Below the pieces are notes generated by a model. It saw nothing but the letters and a program-made list of their open reading frames with translations. It did not search any database and was not told where the DNA came from. Made by a program: the position numbers and the translations under genes. DNA of 64,000 bases, taken from contig JANUWI010000013.1 of assembly GCA_025504975.1 (NCBI GenBank), forward strand, positions 682,001 to 746,000. Direction: 5' to 3'. Source of the stretch: Plenodomus lindquistii (Eukaryota > Ascomycota > Dothideomycetes > Pleosporales > Leptosphaeriaceae). The stretch's first letter is position 1. Every line of letters starts with the position of its first letter. Below, in pieces: positions 23,105 to 33,222 of this stretch.

Positions 23105-23821
23105 AGGCTTGAGCATACCCCATCATCTCGGAATACTTGATGAATTTAACCAACATTACACATCGCTACCTGATCTTTGGTTTGAGCGCCCCCGAATTGC
23201 TATCGATGCTCGTGTAACGACCGCAAGAAGTGGACATCTCAATATGGTAGCAATGCTTTCTCACATGGCTGTAAAGGTACAACATTGCACCCACATAGCT
23301 GCGTTACTCTAGAGCAGTAGACATCTATCCCTACCTCGACTTGCTAAACGCACCCCACCCTAAAATTCTGCTTGCGCGCACGTATGTTCCCGGAAAAAAG
23401 GCTTATGACGTAAGATGATGCCAGCGGCACACGTTGGATTTTGACGGAATCGGGTGTGTCACTCTTGTGCACTTTGTGTATGAGAAATTCCATGAAAGAT
23501 GTTGGCGGTGGTATGAGCGGGAATGAGGTATGTATGGTAGCTTACACGAGAAATGTGGCAGCAGCACGTACAGAATTGAAGAATTCGACAGTTTCATGTG
23601 CGCAGTAGGTAGCGCTTATCATTTTGAATGTGGTTCTGCTTCGACCAAATGGGTCAATGGCTACAAATGTATTCCAATCTAGCTACTACTTAAGGAAAGA
23701 CTCTGATGCTGAAACTTGAAAGAACGGATAATTAGGTACATATTATCGCGTTTTAGTGCTTTGTAATAGGCGACTTAAGCGACTTAACAAGGGGGCTTAC
23801 TACCATAGTCCCTCGAACTAA
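23105..23821. other. intergenic, no gene seen
   Basis: About 0.7 kb lies between convergent genes. It contains only short open frames of unlikely composition and is AT-rich toward the right end. Confidence 0.5.
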
Positions 23822-24943
23822 TTAGAATTCAGGGGCGCTGGGGAAGATTGTCTCCACCAAGCCAAATCCAGGCACCGGCAACTCATGGCCATCAATAGTT
23901 GCGACCACATCAGCATATGCTTCAAACAGCGTAGTAATCGCAGCAGGATTCTCCAGAGTTGCCATCTCACCGGTATTCTTGTACGGAAGGGTAAGGTTCG
24001 CAGACAGCTTCAGAGTCGGAATGTTGAGCTGGAATGATGCATAGTAGGTCAGGTTCGTATCCGCAGACACCCACGGGTCTGACTCGTGAACGTCCGGTTC
24101 CAGAACGTGTACTTCCTGGTGTCCGTCTGGGAACAATACAGTGGCGAAGGATGACCGTTTGGGGTTGCTGTCCACTGCACCAGTTCTCCAGGCGGCGAAA
24201 GACATTCCATTGGGCAAGAAGATGGTGTAGAAGAACCAACCGTTGGAGGCATAGCCCTCACCCCACTGCCTATCCATCCAGCCCACGGACTCTTCTGGAA
24301 TGACTTCGGTTTTGGTGCCGTTCGCGAGTGTGATGGTGCCCGTAACCCAAAGTTGAGGATATGCGATCTGGGTTGTGGTACCAGTGCCCCAATAATGGAT
24401 GCCTGAGCCTCCGTGGTATAGGTTGGGGCCGCGTGGCTCGAATGTAAGATTGTACATAGCTCGAGGGTCGGTACTATCTACATGTTGAAGCGAAACCAGA
24501 TCGGGTGAGCTCGACCATTGCCTCAGTGTACCACTGTCGGCATCGTAGGTCCGGTTTGTGAAATTGGCTTGGACCAGATTGTTTCGACCGTAGTATTCTC
24601 CAGTGTCGACGTCCAAAAGAGATATGTAAGAGTTCATGCTCCCGGGAGTTGCAGAGCCTGAAAGGCAGGAACAAGTGAAGTAATTATGGCCATTGGTTGC
24701 TTTGATATAGGCAGTGTACCAGAAGCTTTGCGCCGGTGCGCCGACTCCAGTTGTCATGGACGTCGTCAAGTTGATGGTCGGACCATACGTCTTCGTGTGT
24801 CAGCTCAACTGATTGAGTTGTCGATGTGTGTTACTCACTGCATAAGGCTCGTCCAGAACCGAAACGTTGGACTGTGAACGAAACCAGGCTAGAGCAAAGC
24901 CTGGGGCACATGAAAGAGCCAAGGCAAGTGTTGATCGAACCAT
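23822..24943 (-). CDS. secreted kievitone hydratase-like protein (AttH/CrtC-type fold)
   Basis: The two exons are 24943-24839 and 24790-23822. The 48-bp intron has a GTGAGT donor, a GCTGAC branch and an AAG acceptor, and the join is in phase 0. The product is 357 aa. Exon 1 supplies a signal peptide (MVRSTLALALSCAPGFALAW) missed if the gene is started in exon 2. The mature protein has the tandem beta-sandwich pattern of AttH/hydroxyneurosporene-hydratase proteins, with YHGGSGIHYWGTGT, GWMDRQWGEG and GWFFYTIFLPNGMSFAAWR as family-like signatures. Several N-glycosylation sequons are present. The best-known fungal relative is kievitone hydratase, which detoxifies a bean phytoalexin. Many relatives act in secondary metabolism instead, so the substrate here is unknown. 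Secretion would fit a role on external or plant-derived compounds. Confidence 0.82.
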
Positions 24944-25769
24944 CTTGTTCTAGCACGAGACCAGGGTCTATGTGAGGGCTGATAACTGTGATTTTGAAGG
25001 GAGTCTTGCAATCCAAGGTATGATTCAGATCAAAAAATGTTGAATCTGTAGCAATGGAGTCTCTCACCAACCCTCTTATACCCTATGGAGGACGGCTCAT
25101 TTCGGTGTGCTCAGACTTGAACGCACTACTTGTCACACGTTCAGAAGTGATGTAATGTTGTGAGGGACTCGTACTACCACTAGACTGTCGGGGTAGAAAA
25201 AAATGCTTCAACTTTATGCACATCCGGTGTTTCCGCTAAATGTTTAGTATGTACGAACAGATGGACCTAGGATATAGGCGAAGGATATCGGATGCATGTA
25301 GCTCCCGGGAATGATGGACGGGGATTGTAAGCTCGCGGTGTAAGGATATACAGAAGTTAGTGTGTATACCAGGATGCACATGGTCGCTGGATGGCCGTTA
25401 ATTGAGTGCGGCCGTGGCTGGACTGAATGTGCGTAGATCCCGACAACGGGATTAGGACAATCCAAGATCTGAGGAGATTGCGATACGAATTGCTTTAGGC
25501 ATGGATAGTCAAGATGCCTCGGCGTATAATCTATTTAGCTCGACTGAGGCTTGCTGTGCAGTAATGACCGGGCGCGGCAGTGGAAGGTCGTGGTAGGTGG
25601 TGATAGAGAAGGAGTCGCCAAGGCTACTAGAGGTGTGGGGAACTAAGAGACTCCGACTCCGCAGGCTAGTACGGGTAAAGGACCCTGCAACTTTATATGT
25701 ACTTGTAGATCAGCGGAGTGGGAGCTAGATCTTACTCCGCTGTGGTACTTGATCCCTACCATAGATACT
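24944..25769. other. intergenic, no gene seen
   Basis: This is the upstream region of the secreted hydratase-like gene. A short minus-strand open frame near 25244-25465 has no protein-like character. No repeat or RNA gene was recognised. Confidence 0.45.
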
Positions 25770-26210
25770 TCATGGCTCCTTTTGATTGACTATTGTTGAT
25801 TGTTTGGAGCGTATGAGACCAACGACAAGTGTGCGTCTGCACAAAGTCGCTGATAATCGTGCTGAAAAATCCACAAATCTTGTGGGCGACGGCAAGGCAA
25901 TATTGTCAGAGATTTGAGGCTTAGCTGGTGCTAGTGCTGTACTGCAGGGTACAGACGCATTGGACAAATTGCTTCCAGGTACAGTAGGTAGTTTTGCAGG
26001 TTCATAGTAGATTCGGAACGCTGTTAATCCGCCTAGGATGACGTTACCCTTGATGAGAGCCACAGGAGCGGGAGGAGACTGGCTGAAGTCGTTGCTGAGG
26101 TACACCAAGTCCTCTAATGGACACATAATGCAGGACACGGATCCTGGATAATTGCAAATCGGTAAAGGTGCGCCTCGTAGTAGCACGTCTCCTAACAATA
26201 TCATTGACAT
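25770..26210 (-). CDS. doubtful hypothetical protein
   Basis: An ATG-initiated frame of 146 aa has fairly normal codon use and a hydrophobic start (MSMILLGDVLLRGAPLPI) but no recognisable domain. It could be a small lineage-specific protein, an exon of a longer gene, or chance. Nothing upstream gives a clear first exon. Confidence 0.25.
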   Translation of the reverse strand: MSMILLGDVLLRGAPLPICNYPGSVSCIMCPLEDLVYLSNDFSQSPPAPVALIKGNVILGGLTAFRIYYEPAKLPTVPGSNLSNASVPCSTALAPAKPQISDNIALPSPTRFVDFSARLSATLCRRTLVVGLIRSKQSTIVNQKEP

Positions 26211-26301
26211 GAGTTCCTCCTTTACTAGCGACTCAACATAAAATATGAGTAGCCATGTGAGCGCGTCAAATCGTGTACCTGGCGCTGAGGTATATGTTGG
26301 A

Positions 26302-27234
26302 TCACACTTTGATTGAGTTGAGTATGGTCCGGATTTCGTCCACAGCCTGCGCCGCGATCGTCTTACTTTCCTCGTCTAGTAGACCCTCCTCTTTCAGCGC
26401 ATTCAACCTGTCGGCCCACAACTGCCAACGACCCCGCGTCAGACCAACCCCACTTGGCCAGAAATCAGTCTTCTCATATAAGGCTGCCGCCCAGTGCTGA
26501 CGCAGATACTCTGGATCCACCTCAGCCAGGTAATGACCTCCATCGCGAAGCCATGTGGCTGCAACTCTTATATCAAGCGCTCTTCTCTGCTTTGGTGTGA
26601 TTCGATGTGGCTTCGAAGCGCTATCCTGAGAGCCGCTGGATTCGAGGACGTTCTTGCACGAGTAGAACACGTTGATCGGATGAATCTGTGAATTCATCCC
26701 AGCCGTCTTCAACGCTGCGGTTGAGAAGTTGATGAAGCGGAGATAGTATTCAGTAGCACTGTTGCTCAGCGTGCTTGTAACGACAGTTTCTTCACCCTGC
26801 TTTGATACGCGTACACCATCCCAATCACGCCATTCTTCGAGGCCGCCATTTGTATCGACCCACTGTGCGCCAAACCCTGGAAGTTCCGACCAATGTAGCT
26901 TCCCGTCAGCTTTGGTATGGCTTGAAAGGCACAGCTCCTCACCTGAGTCTGGACGCACGTTCTTTCTTTGAATTGGGGATTGCGTACGTAAAGCGTCGAG
27001 TAGAGCTAAGAGACGGCCGTGATCAGAGTTCGATGTTACAACGGCCGTGAAGAAGGCCTCCCAAAGTTCCCAGAGCGTCGTGGACGGCCTTAAAGAGGTG
27101 GTGACGGCGGTCACTATTTGGGTAGCAGCCTCATCGATTGTCCGGGAGGTAGCAGACCAGGTGGAGATACTTTGCATCAAGTCTGTGAAAGGATTTGTTG
27201 GGTTGGAACCAGGAATGTCAAGGATGGTCGTCAT
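26302..27234 (-). CDS. DUF3632 family protein
   Basis: An uninterrupted gene encodes 310 aa. The general plan fits the fungal DUF3632 family: an N-terminal helical region with a STTLWELWEAFFTAV segment, a central part where a Trp-rich stretch marks the variable region (LPGFGAQWVDTNGGLEEWRDWD), and a C-terminal half with NFSTAALKTAGM, AATWLRDGG and RGRWQLWADRLNALKEEG. The last motif corresponds to the W-x-R/D-R-L near the end of family members. The family is soluble, cytosolic or nuclear by prediction, and has no known biochemical role. No signal peptide or membrane span is visible. The start at 27234 is the first ATG. Confidence 0.8.
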   Translation of the reverse strand: MTTILDIPGSNPTNPFTDLMQSISTWSATSRTIDEAATQIVTAVTTSLRPSTTLWELWEAFFTAVVTSNSDHGRLLALLDALRTQSPIQRKNVRPDSGEELCLSSHTKADGKLHWSELPGFGAQWVDTNGGLEEWRDWDGVRVSKQGEETVVTSTLSNSATEYYLRFINFSTAALKTAGMNSQIHPINVFYSCKNVLESSGSQDSASKPHRITPKQRRALDIRVAATWLRDGGHYLAEVDPEYLRQHWAAALYEKTDFWPSGVGLTRGRWQLWADRLNALKEEGLLDEESKTIAAQAVDEIRTILNSIKV

Positions 27235-28195
27235 CTCATATAATAAAAGAACAAGGTGTTCGAAATGTAGACTTGCTGGCTACTCGTGGTACTCTTATAG
27301 TATGAAGTGGTTCGACTGTTGAATGCAATGGAACATTTCGAGGAAGAAAGATCATCAAAGCCCACCCTTACCTACTATGTGGTATTTCAACAGCTGCTAA
27401 CTGTTTGCGCAGACTATGTCACGCTCAAGCGCGGTTGCCTGCCTGATGCGGGGCTACCTACTGGTAGGGAGGCGGGGCTTCAACCCACCGCACCAACCAG
27501 TCACTTAACTTCAGATACTGAGACTTAGTTGAATCTGACATGAGAGGGGCGCTAGACCACCCTGGAAGAAGAATAAAAGCGCCCTTATAGAGCGGAATTA
27601 GTAAAACACAGTGAGCAGACACGCCGGGAACAGCTTACGATATTCCAACGTCCATCATGCCCGTAAATTGGCCATTCCTGATGAAGAGGCTGTCCAGATC
27701 TATGTTTTGACTTTCCCCGCATAGCCATCGATCAATACATGACCACGTTACTTTGCGCCAAACACCGTCCAAGGACATCTCAAATCAAAAAATACCATGT
27801 ACATCAATACCATAGATGCGGGACACGTAACAATCTATAAAGGCCGAGTGGCTCAATGTTCGATCTTTAAGCGAGGCCCCAAAGAGCTCTAGCGCTCAAA
27901 GTGGCTGTTGTTGCCAGCCTGCCAGCCTGACTCCCGTCGCTGCTGCCTTTCATCTCTCTCCCAGTGATTGATGTCGCTCTTTGTCCTTCTAGAAACTTGC
28001 TGCTTGTTTGATAACTCAATATCAACCTATTACAGTCCCGATCTTTACAAGGGTCTTCCAGGACACGAGGTGGAAACGAGAAGAAATCTGAGCGTGGAAA
28101 GTGAAGGCCCGCTTCCACAGTACTGACGCTGTATCTCACACCCGCCAAGTACACACCTATAGGCACCGACAAGTTTGGCTCTTACAGGATATGAC
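27235..28195. other. intergenic between divergent genes, no gene seen
   Basis: This region of 0.96 kb separates the DUF3632 gene and the HET gene, which point away from each other. It must include both promoters. A string near 27842 (GGCCGAGTGGCTCAA) looks superficially like a tRNA D-arm but no tRNA folds around it. Confidence 0.5.
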
Positions 28196-29443
28196 ATGAG
28201 CCTTGCAGTTGTTGGAACCAACAACAGCGCAGTCGAAGTCATCGCGAATATGTACCAATATGAACCACTCGATCAAACAAGACAGCAAATTCGGCTCATG
28301 AAACTTTACCGAAATCCATTTGTAACCGTTGGACACTCGATACACCCACAGTCGTCGCTCACGAAACTGTCTTGCAGCATTAGGATCTTCGATCTTGATA
28401 ATGCTCCGGCGTACACTGCCCTATCTTATACCTGGGGCCGCAGCGCACCTGTTCGGAGGATCCGCATCGACGGCAAGGACATGAGCATAAGGGTGAATCT
28501 TCACGACTTTCTGGAAGCTTTCTGCAACGATCCCGCAAATACGTGCTATCTTTGGATTGACCAACTCTGCATCGACCAGCAGTCAGACTCTGAGCGAAAT
28601 CACCAAGTCCGCTTGATGTCGAGGATCTACAAACAATGTACACGAGTCATAGCATGGCTTGATCTGTTCTCTACCGCGGCAGCAGAAGCATTCTCTCAGA
28701 GCCATACTGTCGACGACGCTCGAGTTTTGCTGACTAACCCTTACTTCGCTCGTTTGTGGATCATACAGGAAATACATCTGTCACCGGAAGCGTGGCTGTT
28801 CTGTGGTCGCATCTGGATACCATGGAAGGAGATTGCAGACGTAGTGGCTCGTTCTGAGTACCACCGTGGTGGCCCGCTGTCGTCTAAAGATTGGTTGTTT
28901 ATGCCACATGCACCGTTACCCATCGTAATGACCATCGAACGATACGGCGTTGCTCACTGTCAAGATCCTAAGGACAGAGTTTACGGACTACTCGGTCTTG
29001 TTAGAGAGGATCAACAGCCAGTCATTGATTACAGCAAAACACTGCCGGAGATCTTCGCAGATGTGATCAACGTCGATCTGGTGTACATGAATCAATCAGC
29101 CGTTACAGATGTGTGGAGAATCCATCCCACTACCTATTCTGATATTTCTATCCAGCTGGGTTTCACCAGAAGTCAAAGCGGTGTAATATTACGGCTCATG
29201 GAATGCATTAAGCAGTTGTGGGGGCAACCTGATCTACCGAAAAAACCATCCGACATACCGCGAGTTGGCTTTGAGAAAGCTTACCTTTCACAATCTTGCC
29301 CCGATCGTGTATGGCTGGAAATAAGAGGCGAGAGAGAGTACTTCAAATGGGCTAGTGAAGGATCGAGCCTGGGTACAGGTAGTGATGGTAATTATGCAAG
29401 ATTTGAACGTTCTACTTCGCCCACCTGCAGTAGAACTACCTAA
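28196..29443 (+). CDS. HET domain protein
   Basis: A single open exon encodes 415 aa from the ATG at 28196. An internal ATG at 28250 (MYQYEPL) fits the usual start of HET proteins and could be the real one. Visible HET signatures are YTALSYTWG (residues 73-81), LWIDQLCID (119-127) and the NPYFARLWIIQEIHLS segment. After them comes the DPKDRVYGLLGL block. The HET domain is the effector of heterokaryon (vegetative) incompatibility in filamentous ascomycetes and is thought to trigger programmed cell death. The protein is shorter than most in its class and ends soon after the core, so the C-terminal part may be lost or lie in an unrecognised exon. No membrane span is present. Confidence 0.88.
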   Translation: MSLAVVGTNNSAVEVIANMYQYEPLDQTRQQIRLMKLYRNPFVTVGHSIHPQSSLTKLSCSIRIFDLDNAPAYTALSYTWGRSAPVRRIRIDGKDMSIRVNLHDFLEAFCNDPANTCYLWIDQLCIDQQSDSERNHQVRLMSRIYKQCTRVIAWLDLFSTAAAEAFSQSHTVDDARVLLTNPYFARLWIIQEIHLSPEAWLFCGRIWIPWKEIADVVARSEYHRGGPLSSKDWLFMPHAPLPIVMTIERYGVAHCQDPKDRVYGLLGLVREDQQPVIDYSKTLPEIFADVINVDLVYMNQSAVTDVWRIHPTTYSDISIQLGFTRSQSGVILRLMECIKQLWGQPDLPKKPSDIPRVGFEKAYLSQSCPDRVWLEIRGEREYFKWASEGSSLGTGSDGNYARFERSTSPTCSRTT

Positions 29444-29729
29444 GCGAACATGATTGGCTACTTTCAAGATGACGTATCCGAACTCTAATCGCAAAAGCAC
29501 GTTACCACACATCGCACGGTATGAACATTCACGATCTGTTGATGCGGACGCCGGAACGTAAATAAACCGAACGCAATCTCTCGGTCACAATTCTTCCGGC
29601 CAACCCATACACCCGGAACCCATGTCACTGGTCAACAACCCCAGAATACTATATGATGGAGCCAAGCTTCCCCAGATGTCAACTTCCTACCCCAGGAATT
29701 CTCCTGAAATTCCTCCAGACAATCCCAAC

Positions 29730-30761
29730 ATGAAGTTCACCACAACCTCATGCCTCGCCGGCCTCGCCGCAACCACCCTCGCAACACCCACTCCAACCGC
29801 GCAAACCCAAAAACCAAAATTCAACTGGAAGTCCATAAAATCTCTCATCGCCTTCGGAGATAGCTACACCTACGTCCAAGGCACCCTCGGCCGCGCAAAC
29901 TACACCTACATCGGCGACGCCTTCAACCTCACCTTCACGCCCCAAAAACTCTTCTCCAACCGCATTGTCCAAAACCAAACCGGCACCGCCGAAGGCGGCC
30001 CCAATTGGGTTGAATACCTAACAGGCTGCGGCGTGTCACCGGGCCTACACAATCCGCAGACATGCAAAGTGCAATTATGGGATTTTGCCTACGCAGGCGC
30101 AAACACAGTATCTGCTGCGAATTTCACGCCCGCGCATTGGAACCACACTGTTTCCTTCCAGCAACAGATCCAGCAATTCAGCAATTATGGCAATCCAGCG
30201 CTGGAGAGCATAGGGTTGAAGAAGAAAGATGCGCTGGTCGCGGTGTGGATTGGCATCAACGATATTAATGATCTTGCGAAACTGAGGGGCAAGAACGCGA
30301 CGTTTGCGTCGCTTTATGAGAAGGTGCAGGAGTATGTGTTTGAGAGCGTGGAGAAGGTTTATGAACTGGGGTATAAGAAGTTCCTCTTCTTGAATTTGCC
30401 GCCGCTGGATCGAGGGCCGCCTACGCCGTCTGTTAATGCTTCGCTGGTTGCGGAGTTTAATGGTATACATGCGCAGCATGCGGATGCGTTTCAGGCGAAG
30501 CATAAGGATGCGACGGTGTTGCAGTATGATGTCAACACTGTGTTGAACGAGGTGTTGGATAACTACGAGGACTATGGGTTTAAGAACATCACGAACTTCT
30601 GCCCGGGATACAATCAACCGGATATTCAGACCAATCCGGCGAAGTATGGATGTGGAGAGGGTCTGGACACGTACTTCTGGTACAATTCGGGGCATACAAC
30701 GAGTCGCACGCATCAGGTGTTCACAGAGAAGCTGGTGAAGTGGTTGGGGAAGCAGAAGTAA
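29730..30761 (+). CDS. secreted GDSL acetylesterase, CE16-like
   Basis: The coding region is uninterrupted and encodes 343 aa from the ATG at 29730. An in-frame upstream ATG at 29622 would mask the signal peptide, so it was rejected. A signal peptide (MKFTTTSCLAGLAATTLA) is followed by the block I motif AFGDSYT with catalytic Ser45. GIND in WIGINDIND is block III, and the C-terminal YNSGHTTSRTH region holds the likely Asp/His pair. The NWVEYLTGC and FAYAGANT segments are also typical. CE16 enzymes remove acetyl groups from xylo-oligosaccharides and other plant-wall sugars outside the cell. Eight or more N-glycosylation sequons support secretion. The exact substrate cannot be told. Confidence 0.9.
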   Translation: MKFTTTSCLAGLAATTLATPTPTAQTQKPKFNWKSIKSLIAFGDSYTYVQGTLGRANYTYIGDAFNLTFTPQKLFSNRIVQNQTGTAEGGPNWVEYLTGCGVSPGLHNPQTCKVQLWDFAYAGANTVSAANFTPAHWNHTVSFQQQIQQFSNYGNPALESIGLKKKDALVAVWIGINDINDLAKLRGKNATFASLYEKVQEYVFESVEKVYELGYKKFLFLNLPPLDRGPPTPSVNASLVAEFNGIHAQHADAFQAKHKDATVLQYDVNTVLNEVLDNYEDYGFKNITNFCPGYNQPDIQTNPAKYGCGEGLDTYFWYNSGHTTSRTHQVFTEKLVKWLGKQK

Positions 30762-30850
30762 GGGTGAGAGTTGTTGTAGATGTTGTTCTTGTATATATTT
30801 ACATTCTAAGATATGATGTTGATATTGATACATTGTTGGGACAAGAGGGC

Positions 30851-32536
30851 TCAGAACCAGTCACCCCAGTCTGAGTCTCCGCCTCCGCCGCCGTCACCAC
30901 CGCCTTGTTGACCCCATGGATCTTGCTCTTGATGGCTGTTCTGTGCCCAAGGATCGCCTGTCTGGCCCCAGACATCTTCACCTTCCTGGCCTGGCGGACC
31001 CTGTGGTTGATCTGCAGGATTCGCTTGGTACGGGTCTGCAGCTTGAGGCGATGCATCGTCGCTTGATCCCCTACCTCTTTGCATAGCCTCGTATCCAGCC
31101 ATAGTCGCCGCACCAGTCGCAACGCCTTCTGCGGAACCTAGACCGCGTGCAGCGGCGCCAGCACCAGCAATGCCAGTCTCACCTGCTGCACCTATGGCTC
31201 CAGCACCAGCAGCGCCTGCTTCTCCTGCTGCGGCTCCACCTGCCGCAGCGCCGCCAGCAGCTTCGCCGCCACCCATCCACATTGGCATCCACATTGGCAT
31301 GATGCCACCTGATCCACTGTGCCGACTGAAATAGTCGAAATCGATGCTCACAGCTGTAGCAAGCATGACAGCACGCTGATCCAGTGTCATACCAGGGTAC
31401 CCTTCAAGCGACGACTTTGCTTGCTCTCCAGTGTGCGAGACAAGGTGTGACGGCTCCTTCGCCAATCCGGCAGAGTCCATGCGTAATGCGTACACACCAG
31501 TGTCTGTGAAAATCTCGCGGGCAAACCCTCCAAAGTTACGGTTCACGGATCCAACTAATCGCCCGTCTTCAGACATGAGACTAAAGTCCCAGCTCAAGAA
31601 TGGTTCGTCGACACGAGCGAATTGCACCATGCCGACTTCCCTCGTATCGCCTTCCGCCACCGCCACCGCTTTCGAGCTCGAGAGTGGCAAGTCACCGGAT
31701 GATAGCTGTGGTGTTCCTGGGGCCGCGGCAGAGTCGTCCAGATTCCTTGCCAGGAACAAGTTGTACTTCCGCCTCAGAAGTCCCCACTCTTGTTCTGCGC
31801 TCCCAATGATCCTCATATCGCCCATTTCTAAACTCGACACATTCGCACTCGTCTGATTGACAATGCTTCCCGGACTTGTGCCCTGCAGACTCGTCGAATG
31901 TGTGTACTTGTCCCCATCCTTGGCCACGGCATCATAGACGCGAATGCGCGAATTAATCCAAGCAAATGGCCGATGAAATCTCAGTATCTCCCTCTCATCC
32001 CGATCAAATACATGTGTCGTGAAACTTCGATGTGTCTTGAACATCTGCCGCGCCATTGCACTACCCAGTCCATGATCGCGCTCAGCAAGGTAGCCAATGT
32101 GGTTCCCGTGCGGATCCATGATGACGTAGCGATTTGCTTGCTCGAAACCCATCAGCACGTTCATCATCTCCAATTGTCGCTGTACAACGAGCGTCGAGTT
32201 GTCGAGGAGGCGCATGGCCGGATGTGTTTCTTTGAGGACGCCATGGGGGTCTTCGGGGATGTGTACGGGGGTTATGAGGGGGTTTTGGGCATCTGGGGTG
32301 GTGGAGAGGGCGTTGGAAACGGCTTCGACTTTTGAGGGTTCGGGGGTGATATTTTGAGGTGGTTCATTGGGATCATTCTGTGATGGTCTCGAAGAGTATG
32401 CTGGAACTCTTCGCCTTGGGGGAGTGTGCTTTGGAATGCGCCCTCGTGGGCTGGGAGGTGAAGGTGTTCCGCGGGTTGCGAACGTTCGTGTACATTGTCG
32501 TGGTAGTCGAAGAGACCACCGTAGTGCTGGCAGCAT
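30851..32536 (-). CDS. phospholipid scramblase family protein (Aim25-like)
   Basis: A single exon encodes 561 aa. The ATG at 32536 (MLPALRWSLRLPRQC) was preferred because it gives an Arg-rich amphipathic N-terminus like a mitochondrial presequence. Upstream in-frame codons look untranslated. Residues about 100-400 carry the scramblase fold: STLVVQRQLEMMNVLMGFEQ, NRYVIMDPHGNHIGYLAE, REILRFHRPFAWINSRI, VRVDEPFLSWDF-like segments and DTGVYALRMDS. After that comes a Gly/Ala-rich stretch (about 425-480) and an acidic, Gln/Gly/Trp-rich tail. The yeast homologue Aim25 is mitochondrial. Members are thought to move phospholipids between leaflets, but catalysis is disputed. The C-terminal low-complexity tail is longer than I would expect. 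Confidence 0.9.
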   Translation of the reverse strand: MLPALRWSLRLPRQCTRTFATRGTPSPPSPRGRIPKHTPPRRRVPAYSSRPSQNDPNEPPQNITPEPSKVEAVSNALSTTPDAQNPLITPVHIPEDPHGVLKETHPAMRLLDNSTLVVQRQLEMMNVLMGFEQANRYVIMDPHGNHIGYLAERDHGLGSAMARQMFKTHRSFTTHVFDRDEREILRFHRPFAWINSRIRVYDAVAKDGDKYTHSTSLQGTSPGSIVNQTSANVSSLEMGDMRIIGSAEQEWGLLRRKYNLFLARNLDDSAAAPGTPQLSSGDLPLSSSKAVAVAEGDTREVGMVQFARVDEPFLSWDFSLMSEDGRLVGSVNRNFGGFAREIFTDTGVYALRMDSAGLAKEPSHLVSHTGEQAKSSLEGYPGMTLDQRAVMLATAVSIDFDYFSRHSGSGGIMPMWMPMWMGGGEAAGGAAAGGAAAGEAGAAGAGAIGAAGETGIAGAGAAARGLGSAEGVATGAATMAGYEAMQRGRGSSDDASPQAADPYQANPADQPQGPPGQEGEDVWGQTGDPWAQNSHQEQDPWGQQGGGDGGGGGDSDWGDWF

Positions 32537-33222
32537 GTTCGAATAAAGTAACTCGTTCTTCTGTGTGCTGATGTCAATGCGGGATTGGGTCAAGATGTTT
32601 GGTCAAATGCTGGTGCCTAAGTCGCCGCTATGTCTGGAAGAATCTACGTCTTGATGCAGCTCGCGCGTAGGGACCTCGTCGCGATTACGTCATCACCAGG
32701 TTGTGCAACATCGAATACGCAAGCTAGGGTAGCAGGTTCACTGCAAGTCGCCAGCTGTAGATTTCGCAGCAACGTACTGCATGAGATGCGAGTTCGTGGA
32801 CAAATGCTGGTAGAGAAGAGAGGCGAACGGAGGTGCCGGCGAGGGGCCAATCAGACGCCGATTCGGCCCGCAAGTTTCTCCGCTGGTTTGCTAACTTCGC
32901 GCAACTTTTACCTCGAGCTCCGCACACTCACCATGTAGTTCTCACTGCAGCCACGCGTAGAGCGACCACACAACAACGCGACAAGCCGGGTATGTACAGC
33001 AACTCTCTTTTCCACCCCTCTCATGATGACATCTTATCACTGATAAGATCGTCGGTGCAAGCATTCACTTGATTGCACTATGACGCTCTATGCTGTTTCC
33101 GTTACAAATAGACTACAACGGTATCTGATCTACACAAAACTTCACCTCGCATCTCTCAATGCTCCATGCGACGCACGCTGACGACGAAAAAGTTCTACTG
33201 CGAACCGAGCTTAACCTGAACA
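32537..33222. other. divergent intergenic region
   Basis: This 686-bp stretch lies between the scramblase and Sen2 start codons, which point away from each other. It contains both promoters and leaders. No coding signal was seen beyond short frames. Confidence 0.5.

Noticed and set aside
27835..27880. tRNA-like string GGCCGAGTGGCTCAA
   Set aside because: No acceptor, anticodon or T-arm pairing could be laid out around it.
30075..30833. 252-aa minus-strand frame opposite the CE16-type esterase
   Set aside because: It mirrors the strongly conserved esterase coding strand and has biased Ile/Leu/Arg composition.
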